Shown one piece after another: positions 1-9,547 of a stretch of 64,000 nucleotides of DNA. The DNA is from Beroe forskalii. Lineage: Eukaryota; Ctenophora; Nuda; Beroida; Beroidae. The number at the start of each line of letters is the position of its first letter. Position 1 is the first letter of the stretch. The translations under genes and the position numbers were made by a program. The notes under the pieces were generated by a model. It had not been told where the DNA came from, made no database searches, and saw nothing but the letters and a program-made list of their open reading frames with translations. The stretch is from NCBI GenBank assembly GCA_011033025.1, contig WFMF01000063.1, forward strand, positions 1 to 64,000, in the 5' to 3' direction.

Positions 1-130
1 CGCCCGGGGGGGGAAAAGCGTTAAAAGCCCCCCTTTGGGGAAGGGGCGCCCCCAACCAAAAGGGATTTTTACCCTGTTACGGTCCCTTTTTTCGGTTTTC
101 CCGGCAAAAAAGGCCCGAACAGGGCGGATA
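1..130. other. low-quality or degraded end sequence
   Basis: Almost every homopolymer is stretched (long runs of g, c, a and t follow each other) and no codon structure is visible. It reads like poor consensus at a contig end. No gene can be supported. Confidence 0.6.
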
Positions 131-1150
131 CTGTTAAAATCATCATGCTACAGAATTTTTTTGATCAATTAATCATTTCATTTAAATATTTTTCCTTCAG
201 ATTATATACTTGATGTTTTGAAAAAAGTTTTCTTTTCAATTCAAAAAGATTATATACTTGTTTCTTATTCATATAATGCAATTGTAAATTCATATAGTGT
301 TATTTACTGCCATACACCATTCATTATGGATGTTTGGTGCTTTTTCGATCTTTTTTGTTCTTAATCGCGTTTTTTAATTCAAAAAGGCATTGAGAAAAGG
401 TTAGCAGAGATTGTTTTTTGAAGGGGTTGTCAGTTGTGTGTATATTACCTTTTCGCGTACTGTTAAATCAGAAATAGGTAGTGGTGTGTCGTTGTGGTGG
501 TGGTGGTTGGTACATTTTCAAGCATCCAAATGCTCCTTTATAATATCACTCGAGTCAGAGTAGCTTGGTTACAAGGTTTACAAGGTTTGCTGTTGTTTAT
601 AAAATAACAAATTAATTGTGTTGGTTGTTATATTGTACAATAACAATAACAACAAACATCATCCTTTATTTCATGTAAAAGTCTTTCCTGTCTCATATAT
701 TTTCATATTTGGTGTAGCTTATCTTTTGCATTGTGGGCTGCAACTAGCTAACTGTACTGCTTTGTAGGTATTTGGGTTCAATGCTCTGTTCATTCTGGCG
801 TTGAAATTAATTCTTTTTAAAAATTTAACAGTTCCTTAAATCATATTTAAAAAGTATATGTGATTTTACATTGATTTGGGAGGTCAACTCACCATGTCAG
901 TAAATAAGATGGACAACGGTTGTAGATCAAATCTCAAATGATTGTGTGTTTTAATACCAGCCCCAGGGAACAGGAAATAAAGCACCTGTATATGTGAACA
1001 ATGGGCACAAGAAATGCATTGGCAGGCGAAATTCTTGTTATAATATTTGAATCTCTTCAGAGATTTTAAAAAAATGAAAAATGACTTATGATACTGATAC
1101 ATTTGCATGTAACATCAGTAAAGTACTTACCTTACTTTTACTTTGCAGTT
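131..1150. other. AT-rich non-coding stretch
   Basis: Ordinary-looking AT-rich sequence with short TG/GTT runs (about 480-510) and an AAC/TTG-rich patch (about 590-655). I see no exon with splice sites or a convincing reading frame; the frames present are short and of biased composition. Confidence 0.4.
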
Positions 1151-2680
1151 TCCTAAGGCCCTTTTAATTTGTATGCACACGGCAAACCCGAGTCCATTTT
1201 TAGGGTTTTTAAAAAAGGCCGGGGCGGTTTTTTTGTCCCGGGAGTGCAGCCTTCAGCAAAAGACATCCCAATTTCTTTTTTTGGGGCAAGGGGGGAACCC
1301 CGGGGGGTTTTTTTACCCCTTTGGGGGGTTAACCCAGGCTGAGAGCAGAACCAAACCCACCAAGGCCCGGGATTCCCCCAAACCCGTGGTTTTTAAAAGT
1401 CAAAAGGGGGGCCCCCAGATTGGGGCACATCAAATTTTGTGATGTCCACCCCCAACATGGGTGGTTGCAAAAGAATTGAAAAAAATCCCTTCTGTTTTAC
1501 CCCAAGGACAATCAGCCCCAAAAGGGGATAAACCCAGCCAAAAAAGTTATGGCCTTTGAAGACCTAAATAAGGGATAGTTTTTTTTGGGGGAAAAAAACA
1601 TTTTTTTTTTCAGGTTTTTCTTCTTGGGGATATGGAAACTCTTTTAAATTTTTTGGGGTTTTACCCAAAAAAGGGGGTTTTGGGAAGAATTTTTTAATTT
1701 TTTTTCAGGGGTTTTTTACTGTTATTCAGTGGGGAAATATATAACTAAACATAATTGGCTTTTGGGAAAGGGGGATAAAAAGATTTGGGTTTTGGGATCC
1801 CAAAATTTTTTGTAAAAATCAAAAAAAGAAATTTGGGTTTTGGGAAAATCTTTAAAGTCTCATTTCTGGTTTTTAAATTGAAAAAAAACCCATTTAAAAT
1901 TTTAAATTTTTAACCAAATTTTTTTTTTGTAAAATTTGGGGCCCTCTTTCCCGGGCACCGGACGTCCTTTGGGCCCCAGGACATCTTAAAACCCCTGAAA
2001 AACCAATTTTAAAGGGAAAATTTTAACCCGGGGGCTGGACCAAAGGGGCCAAGAATTTTAAGGATCACTGGTGGATCCCAAAACAAACCCCAAAATGGGG
2101 TAAGGTCTGGGATTTTTGTTCAATGGACCATTGTCCCTTGGGTCAATGGATCCAGTCCCTTAAACCCCTTGAATTTATTTGGCCATTGGAATTGCATTTT
2201 CCATTGGACCAATGGTCCATTTTTCCCACAATTGGGCCATTGGACACAATGGGTAATGGAAAAATTTAAAAAGGATCCCAAAAATTTTCAATGGGCAATG
2301 GGCTTGGTCTGGGGCCATGGAAATACCCTTTAAAAAAATGACTTATCCCACCAGCATTTTTGGTATAAGGGTCCATTAAAACCCCATTTTCCATTGGGAA
2401 ATCCTGAACACAAAAGGGGCAATGGGTTTGGATCCCTGAAAAAATTTAAAAACCGATGGACATCATTTGGGGGTTCCCTTTGGGTTAAAGAAAACCTGGG
2501 AAATTCATTGGGCTGATTCCAAATGGTCCTTGAAAAAAAACCCGACTGATGTCATCACCCAAAACCCTGTTTTCAGGGTCCACGGGGTGGGGGAAAAACA
2601 AAATTTTGGGGTGCTGGGGGGGCAATTTTTTTTTGATCTTGCATTTTAAATTTTAAATGCCAAAAAAAAAACTTGTGGAA
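1150..2680. repeat. degraded stretch containing a decayed copy of the TCCATTGGA satellite
   Basis: Homopolymers are again stretched and text is locally garbled. Between about 2,100 and 2,470 the words TCCATTGG, CAATGGTCC and GATGGACATCAT recur; the phrase AACCGATGGACATCAT also occurs at about 5,351 in the clean satellite at 5,215-5,450. So this is a related satellite, either strongly mutated or badly sequenced. Short frames here are not genes. Confidence 0.45.
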
Positions 2681-3139
2681 AACTTTTTTCATATTTGTTC
2701 TAAACATACAATTTAATGTTTGATAATATATTTTTATGCATAAAAGAAGAGTAGTGGTACTATGATAACACATATTCATGTTAAAAAAAAAAGACAGGTG
2801 CAAAGTTACATTACAAAAGCACACTCTTTAATTTAATAATATGGTTAAAGGGAATAAAGATTGCTATGTAAAAGGTCATTTAGTTTTCGGTTCATAAAAG
2901 TGTATACATGCATTTTCTGGCTCCAAAAATAATATTCAGGAGTATTTGAAGCTTGAGACAAAAAGAGTTTAGAGTTTTAAACTATATATTCAAAACTTAC
3001 AGCCTTGCAGTACAATCAAGAAATAAATCTCTAATACACAAGCAATTGATTTCCCTTTTTTTTATCTTCAGAATTAACTCTGGGGGCTCCAGATCTCTAC
3101 TTTTTAGTTTTATATTTCATAGTATTATTTAACAGAGAT
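2681..3139. other. AT-rich non-coding stretch
   Basis: Sequence quality returns to normal. AT-rich, no splice-flanked exon and no recognisable element. Confidence 0.35.
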
Positions 3140-5110
3140 TTTGTACGACAGCATTAATAGTGTTGTAATATTGAAAGCAATGCCTAAACACTATTGAGCG
3201 CTGCTTACTTTTTATACCTCATCTTTATTATGGGGCTGCTGCCCTTAATCTCTGTTGTTCTTATTTCAATATATATCATTGAATTTGTACGACAGCAACA
3301 ACAGCGCTATTAAGTTGAAAACAATGCCCAAACACTAATGACACAGTGAGCTACCATGCTAGCATAGGCCAAAAATCAAGTTTCTTTAATCTCAACAAAA
3401 ATGATGTTTCCAATTAGTAGATAGAATTCCTGACTTGATACAAAAAACTGCAATTAAAAATCTTCAAAACTGCCAAAATGACAGAACTTGAAAGTGAGCT
3501 GATTTTAACTTATGAAATTTATTACGTTTTCTTCACTAAAAATGCATTATACTTTATTATTTTCTACTAATTGTGCTGAATGAAGTTAAATTTTAATGTT
3601 TGTTCTGAATTAACCTTCTGAGAACACTCAAGTCTTTAGAAAAAACCTCATGTATTTATCTTTTACCAAAAAAATTTGCCAACAAATTTCAATTTTGTCA
3701 TATTAAGTCAATTTTTTGGGCATAAAAGAGCAAAAATCGTTGTTAGCACGCAGTACGCCATATTTGGTTCCATCTAAAGAGTGAAAATTCGCTCTAGGTG
3801 CAACTTCGGTAGCTTATGGCCACTTCTGGCCCTCCTAGAAAAAATTCAAAACCATAAAATCGGGTGAAATTTGAGCCATTTTTAGCAAATTTTTGGAGTC
3901 GATTTTGGTCTTAAAAGGATAAATTTCGGCACTTTATGCACCATAAAGTATCTCAAAATGATATGGCACACATGTTTATCAATAAGGAATCATAAAACAA
4001 CTCTCATTGTGGATAGAATTGAAGAAAATCGAAAAATATCGATAATTTTGCCCTATTTTGATGATATTCTCTCAGGATTATTTACGTTTTGCTGAAAAAT
4101 TGACCTAAAACAAGTAACTTTGGTTCTGATCAATATTTTCGCATAATTTAAAAAAGTTTCTGGTGCTCAGACAATGTGCTTTCTCTTGGGAAACAAAAGA
4201 AAGCACTGAAGTGTTAAACATCTCGGAAATAGTTTTTCTGGCATCAGCCTCTCATTTGGAGGATTAAAAATCCTTCAAAAAGGCCCAAAATTTTTTTCTG
4301 TGAATTTTTCAAGTCAAATTATATTTTAAATATAATGTGGACCCAATTACCATAAAAACATGCTTAGGAGCCAAAGAAATGCTCCGAAATGGTCTATGCT
4401 AGCATGACCCCCTCTCACAGCTCACTGTGAATGAGTTGCCATTTCGTTATATTCTAGAACTCTGGCTTCTGGGAAAAGCCGCCCCCAGACCCCTGCTGCT
4501 CTTTTGATTCTTAGAATAACATTTATTGGAATTTTTATGACAGAAAGGACAGTGCTGTTATTAAGTTGAAATAATGCCTAAACACTATTGACTTACCCAT
4601 TTCTCATACTTCAGACCTCTTTCTATTTATGGGGCTGCTGCCCTGCATCCCTGCTGCTGTTTTGATTTTATATTTATTGAGATTTCGTACAACAGCAACA
4701 AGAGCGTCGTTAAGTTGACAACTATGCCCAAACACTATTTAGTTGCTAATTCCTTATACTCCAGACCTCTGGCTTCTGGGGGCTGCCGCCCCCAGACCCC
4801 TGCTGCTCTTTTAATTTTATATTCATTGAGATTTCGTACAACAGCAACAAGAGCGTCGTTAAGTTGACAACAATGCTCAAACACTATTTAGTTGCTAATT
4901 CTTTATGCCAGACCTCTGGCTTACGGGGGGGCTGCCGTCCCCAGACCCTGCTTTTCTTATTCTAAATTTAATATTCATTTGATTTCGCACAACAGCAACA
5001 ACAGTGCTGTTAAGTTTAGAAAACAATGCCCAAACACCAAGAGTTGCCATTTCGTTATACTCTAGACCTCTGGCCTCAGGGGCCGCCCCAGACCCCCATA
5101 CATACTTTAG
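3140..5110 (+). repeat. ~150-bp tandem repeat array, about six divergent units
   Basis: Each unit holds, in order, a CAACAGCAACA block, a GTTAAGTTGA block, AATGCCCAAACACTA, a GACCTCTGGCTTCTGGG block that continues into a hairpin of C and G runs, CAGACCCCTGCTGCTCTTTT, and an ATTCATTGAGATTTCGTA tail. Units can be followed at about 3,140, 3,290, 4,540, 4,680, 4,850 and 4,990. One unit is split by the element at 3,342-4,429. A related GTCTGGCTTCT...CAGACCCC block also lies inside the element at 26,555-27,317, so the hairpin part is dispersed in this genome. Confidence 0.65.
3342..4429. mobile_element. non-autonomous DNA transposon with CACAGTG ends (Transib/RAG-like signature)
   Basis: The element starts CACAGTGAGCT and ends with the exact reverse complement AGCTCACTGTG. 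It is flanked on both sides by AATGA (3,337-3,341 and 4,430-4,434), a 5-bp target duplication. A second matched word, CATGCTAGCATAG, lies just inside both ends at unequal distance. A paralogous repeat unit near 5,031 shows what the site looks like without it. There is no long reading frame, so it depends on a transposase elsewhere. Transib and ProtoRAG elements are known for CACWRTG-type termini and 5-bp duplications; the assignment to that superfamily is inference from ends alone. Confidence 0.7.
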
Positions 5111-5214
5111 TATCCTTCACATATTCAAAAACTTCCTATGTGCGAAGGAGGTGCCGCGAAGCGGCGCCGAGTGAGCTGTATAAATTTGCACGCCCCCAAA
5201 AATTCTGGGCTGGA

Positions 5215-5450
5215 TCCATGCCTGTGTTTGGTGATTGTGTCCATTGGATCCACTCAGATGGATCCATTGAACATCCATTGGATCCATTGAACATGTCCAT
5301 TGAACATCAAAAATGGATCCATTGGATCCATTGAACACCATTGGAAATTTTAACCGATGGACATCATGTTCAATGGATGTCCATTGGATGTCCAATGGAC
5401 GTCCATTGGACATGTCCATTGGACATGATGGATCCAATGGATCCATTGGA
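5215..5450. repeat. satellite of self-complementary words (TCCATTGGA type)
   Basis: The block is made almost wholly of palindromic or near-palindromic words: ATGGATCCAT, TCCATTGGA, ACATGT, GGACGTCC and TGTCCAATGGACA, with TTGAACAT linkers. The first half reads mainly TCCATTGAACA, and from about 5,365 the inverse GTTCAATGGA appears, so the strand could fold on itself. The short frames across it rich in Met, Asp, Pro and Trp are artefacts of the repeat. A GCCGCGAAGCGGC hairpin lies just upstream at about 5,152-5,168. Confidence 0.75.
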
Positions 5451-5498
5451 CAAAAATCCCAACTCTTGTGACACTTTTACCATTATTTGCTGCTTTAA

Positions 5499-7805
5499 GC
5501 TGGACCTGTAAAGAGTAAATGTGAAAAAGAGATATCCAACACTACTAAACAAAAAGAAAATAATGAAACTGACTCTTCATCATCAAACACGAAGAAAGGC
5601 TCCAAAAACTTGAAGAATGGGGGCAAGAATGCTCCTAAACCCAAGAATAAACAAGAAGAGGAATCTGATGATGAAATAATTGATGTTACATCAACTGAAG
5701 ATGCTGTTCCTAATGCAAGTGGTTCATCCCCATCATTAGATGTTGGAGAGAGTATCAGCCAACTACAATTAGATAAATATAACAGTGTCAAACCTGTTTC
5801 TAGAAACTCATCAGGAAAATATGAAGTGCAATATTCATCCACATCTCGTGCTTCATGTCGTAATTGTCATGATAAGATACTGAAAAGTGTTCTGAGAATT
5901 GGTAAAGAAGTTAATATAGATACTGGTGCTTATATGGGCAGAGGCATGGGGTGGTGGCATATGCCATGTTTTTTTCAAACACATTCTCACAAAATGGCAT
6001 GGAAAGACTTTAATGGGGTTGAAGACCTATCAGTTGATGACCAGAAAAAGCTGTATTTAAAAGCATGCAAAAGTACAATGCCAGATAACTTACAAGCTGA
6101 GGTGACATCAACTCAAGAAGCAATCAGTGTTCAAAATCAGCAATTGGAAAGGCAGTTAGAGAGGGAACGGCAAATTGCATCTGCTGAGAAGCAAGAGCAA
6201 AATGCTGCTCACCTTGATGGGATTAAAAATTCTTCAATTGAACAGGTTATTCGTGAAAATGTAGCAAAAGTCATAGAAAAGAAAACTGTTGAACAGTTGA
6301 AAGCCATCATAAGTGGAAGCCGAATTACAGTTGAAAGGCAAACAGGCAAAGGCAAAAAGAAGGCTGCGCCAAAGAAAGCTGATTATGTAAATGCAATTAT
6401 CAATGCAAATCCACTTTGTAAAATTGGCAGTTTAGTACATAGAGCAATAAGAAAGTACATTAAAGTTGATGAACTTAAGGTCATGCTGCAAAATGCTGGT
6501 CTCCCTCGCACAGGTTCAAAATTAGAGCTAACTAAACGTTTGCTGGAATATCTTGGTGGAGATTTTGGTGAAGAATCAGTGGAAGAAACAAAGCCTAAGA
6601 AAAGTAGAAGATACAGCTTTGATTACGATGATTTCAGTGGTTACAATGATTTCAGATTCACTAATTTCGGTGTTTATGAAAAAGATGAAGAACATCCTGA
6701 TATTGTTGTGAAAGCTCGACAAGGTGATCTTGATGCAATTAAAAACATATTGAAAAAAACAAGTAGACCTGTTGCAACTATCAATGCATCTCGCAAATGG
6801 ACTGAGTCAGAAGAAAAGTGGGGATATGATAAGTCATGGGAGTGGCATGATGAAACACCACTTCTGGCAGCTTGCAGAAATAAGCATATAGACGTTGTCC
6901 ATTTCCTACTTACAATGGAAGCTGACCCAACTCTTGAAGGTTGTGTATCATGTGATGTTACTGAAACACCAATGTCTGCCGTTGAAAAAGCTATCAATGT
7001 TGCCAATAAAGAAATAGAAAATGCTAAAAATGGCAAGATTGAATCAAGATCTTTATTTACCTATAATGGTTCCCAGGTTTTGAGAAATTTAGCCAAATTA
7101 CAGCTAATGAAGCAGCTACTAGAAGCATCTTTGAAATTTTGGAATACTGCTAGCTATGCACATCCACGTTATTCAAACAAACGAAACAATGCATTTTCTA
7201 AGAATCCCAATAAGCCTACAAATTCTGAAGAGCTACAAAAAGCATTAGCTGCCATATCAATGGAATTAGTCATCGATTCATCAGCAGTGAATGAGATTGA
7301 TTCCTGTGTGCAAGAGTTAAGACGGAAAGAGGGCGACAGAAGAGCAGCTGAATTCGAAAGAAAACAGCTTGAAATGGAACAAGTCAGGTTGATGAGGGAG
7401 AAACAACGGGAGGAAAGAGAACGACAGATGAAACTAAAACGAGAAGAACAGGAACGTGTTGCCCGAGAATCCCCATTGCGAGCTACAGCAGCTCCCTTTG
7501 TATTTAATCCTGGGATGCATTCCCCTCGAACTAGTCTTCCAGGAAGACCAGTTGTAGGTGGTGAAATGGCACTTGCTGGGAATGGCGTTCAGTATGAGGG
7601 GATTATATTAACTTGGCGTGGGTCTTATGGTTTTATGCAGGTTGACTCACCCTGCTTCACATCAAATATTTTTGTTCATATTTCCGATATCAATTCTCAA
7701 AATGCTGGAGGATGTGGGGTTGGAACTAAGCTGAAGTTTAAAGTGGAGGCTTCTTTTAGAAAGCCAGGAACTGTCCAAGCAAAAGATGCTTTTATCATTG
7801 CGTAA
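5499..7805 (+). CDS. PARP-type zinc finger / SAP / ankyrin / cold-shock multidomain protein, 3' exon
   Basis: A 768-codon open exon. A pyrimidine-rich tract ending TTTAAG precedes 5,499, and the only upstream in-frame stop is the TAA inside that acceptor, so the gene probably has 5' exon(s) that I could not find. Counting residues from 5,610: a PARP-type zinc finger at about 70-155 (Cys83, Cys86, His117, Cys120; WWHMPCF core), a lysine-rich segment, a SAP-like helix pair at about 284-317 (DELKVMLQNAGLPRTGSK), ankyrin-like repeats at about 364-445 (TPLLAACRNKHIDVVHFLL), a charged coiled coil at about 590-650 and a cold-shock-type fold at about 665-731 (YGFMQVD, NIFVHISDI). No PARP catalytic domain follows. 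PARP fingers sense DNA breaks, SAP binds DNA or RNA, and cold-shock folds bind single strands; a nuclear nucleic-acid role is inferred. The combination is unfamiliar to me. Confidence 0.85.
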   Translation, partial: AGPVKSKCEKEISNTTKQKENNETDSSSSNTKKGSKNLKNGGKNAPKPKNKQEEESDDEIIDVTSTEDAVPNASGSSPSLDVGESISQLQLDKYNSVKPVSRNSSGKYEVQYSSTSRASCRNCHDKILKSVLRIGKEVNIDTGAYMGRGMGWWHMPCFFQTHSHKMAWKDFNGVEDLSVDDQKKLYLKACKSTMPDNLQAEVTSTQEAISVQNQQLERQLERERQIASAEKQEQNAAHLDGIKNSSIEQVIRENVAKVIEKKTVEQLKAIISGSRITVERQTGKGKKKAAPKKADYVNAIINANPLCKIGSLVHRAIRKYIKVDELKVMLQNAGLPRTGSKLELTKRLLEYLGGDFGEESVEETKPKKSRRYSFDYDDFSGYNDFRFTNFGVYEKDEEHPDIVVKARQGDLDAIKNILKKTSRPVATINASRKWTESEEKWGYDKSWEWHDETPLLAACRNKHIDVVHFLLTMEADPTLEGCVSCDVTETPMSAVEKAINVANKEIENAKNGKIESRSLFTYNGSQVLRNLAKLQLMKQLLEASLKFWNTASYAHPRYSNKRNNAFSKNPNKPTNSEELQKALAAISMELVIDSSAVNEIDSCVQELRRKEGDRRAAEFERKQLEMEQVRLMREKQREERERQMKLKREEQERVARESPLRATAAPFVFNPGMHSPRTSLPGRPVVGGEMALAGNGVQYEGIILTWRGSYGFMQVDSPCFTSNIFVHISDINSQNAGGCGVGTKLKFKVEASFRKPGTVQAKDAFIIA

Positions 7806-7997
7806 TTGAAATGAAATCATTGCTAGTTAATATAATATATGACTTTGTAGAACTATTAAACTATTGTTATTATTCGTTACTCAGCATTTTTATCTTACTT
7901 TAAATAGTGATATTTTCTTATGTTATTTTTATTGTAGTTATATCAATTGTTCAATTTAACAGGAATGGTGTTTTGAATTAAATGTGACTATTTTCTG

Positions 7998-8003
7998 AAT
8001 AAA
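7998..8003 (+). terminator. AATAAA polyadenylation signal
   Basis: Lies about 190 bases after the stop codon of the zinc-finger/cold-shock gene, in AT-rich 3' UTR. Position and sequence fit a canonical signal; other AT-rich hexamers are nearby. Confidence 0.45.
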
Positions 8004-8578
8004 ATTAGCCTATAACTTTTTAATTTATTACTTTCTCTTAAACTTCCTCACATAACTTTTGTTGATAAGTGATTGTGCAAGATATGCCATTGGCTATATT
8101 CCTAGCACAGTCACAATCTATATTCTTAAATTTAATGTCTAACCAATCCTGCCATTTTTGGTAGAAAGATATGGTAGTTTTTAACAATCGTATTATTTTT
8201 CATTGCATTTTTATCACATTTTTATTATTTCTACTTTGAATTACTATTCAATTTTAATATCAAATCACATTGTTATCAGTTATGAATTTATAAATACTAA
8301 AGTTTTGCTACAATAAAGCTGTTTCATTTGCCTATATTCTGCTCTTTGAATTTTAGAAAAAAATGATTCTGCAACAAATCAGAATTCAGATTTTACCATT
8401 GCAACGTGATATCTTAGTATGATTCGGCTATTGTTCATAATTTATTTTGAATTGATATAATTGAATCTCACGATGCAAGTTTCATCATCTCTGACTGATA
8501 AGGGTGTTTCTGAAAGAAACGAAAACATTCCGCCAGATTTCTCAACAAGAATTACATTAACTATTTGAGCAGGTTAAA
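8004..8578. other. intergenic spacer
   Basis: AT-rich spacer between the zinc-finger gene and TMEM70. A further AATAAA occurs at about 8,312. No exon seen. Confidence 0.4.
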
Positions 8579-9121
8579 ATGATAGTCATGAGGCTGCAGA
8601 AGAAGAATTGTCTCTTTTGTGCGAGATTTTGCAACCAGCTTGCCCTGAGTACTTTCAGCTCCACCTCACCTGATCCTAACATCTCCCCAACCAAGTACAT
8701 TGGCAAAGAATCATCGCGAGTGAAGCGTTTGAAATTCGTCACTCTCGCCTCCTCACTCGCCACAACTTCGTTTATTCCAATAATGTATATGAAATCAAGT
8801 GCTGGGCTCACCATCGCAACATCAGCCTTCCTTCCAATCTCATACCTCTGTACGTTTGCAGTTTATTTTTCTACGAAGGCTTATGTTACTGAAATGTACT
8901 TGGAATCGTCTGATAGACTTGTTGCGAAGAAGGTTAATCTATTTTGTAGAACTGTGACTCATCACGTTGACCCTAAAGACATTGAAATTCCGGTAAACAT
9001 AGGAATGTTTGAGTCATTTCGAGCCAAAGACGAGGGTTATTTCGTTGACGAAAGTGTGATTCAAGATCCTGAGCTCTACAGGTGTATATCAGGGTTAAGG
9101 AACAAGAACTCAGAAACGTAA
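8579..9121 (+). CDS. TMEM70: TMEM70-like mitochondrial inner-membrane protein
   Basis: Single-exon 180-residue protein starting at ATG 8,579. The first ~35 residues are basic and hydroxylated with few acids, fitting a mitochondrial presequence. Two membrane segments follow at about residues 52-72 and 80-100, separated by a short loop, the hairpin typical of TMEM70. Family landmarks are YIGKE before the first helix, TKAYVTEMY after the second, and the acidic DIEIP segment in the matrix-side tail. In animals TMEM70 assists assembly of ATP synthase c-subunits and complex I; that role is inferred from the family. Length is short against the ~260 residues of mammalian TMEM70, mainly at the N terminus. 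TMEM186 or TMEM223 are less likely relatives. Confidence 0.75.
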   Translation: MIVMRLQKKNCLFCARFCNQLALSTFSSTSPDPNISPTKYIGKESSRVKRLKFVTLASSLATTSFIPIMYMKSSAGLTIATSAFLPISYLCTFAVYFSTKAYVTEMYLESSDRLVAKKVNLFCRTVTHHVDPKDIEIPVNIGMFESFRAKDEGYFVDESVIQDPELYRCISGLRNKNSET

Positions 9122-9482
9122 TGCGATGGAGTGCAATAATTTCAATTTGATCGTACTGAAATATTCATTATTGTCCGATGCTAATGAAGAGCCACACAGC
9201 GTACATTTCTATAACGATTTACTTGCAAATAATCGCATTAGATTACTACGCATTGAACTTGCAACAACAGACTGGTGAATTTGAATTTTTCTTAACTATG
9301 AAGTTTTTACAGGTTCAATCGGGTTCAATATTTGGAAAGTTTCACTTTCACTTTTCCTATGGATTTGGTCCTGTTTCCGATATCAAATTTGACTCTAACT
9401 TCGAAACTTCAGAAGCATGAATTGTTAATTTACTAATTGCGGTAAAGCCTTTTGACATTTGAAACTGATTTTCATTAACTGT

Positions 9483-9488
9483 AATAAA
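9483..9488 (+). terminator. AATAAA polyadenylation signal for TMEM70
   Basis: About 360 bases after the TMEM70 stop and only about 60 bases before the STARD3 start codon, so the two genes are very tightly spaced. Confidence 0.4.
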
Positions 9489-9547
9489 TGAATTATTAAT
9501 CTCCCTCTCAAATTTGAGGATGTTCCCTTAAGAGGACACTAAGGTCT

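Noticed and set aside
3342..4429. hAT assignment for the CACAGTG element (ends starting CAGTG)
   Set aside because: Shifting the ends to CAGTG gives no 8-bp duplication; the 5-bp AATGA duplication fits only the CACAGTG boundary.
6674..7036. 120-codon frame antisense to the ankyrin part of the zinc-finger gene
   Set aside because: Shadow of the coding strand with no features of its own.
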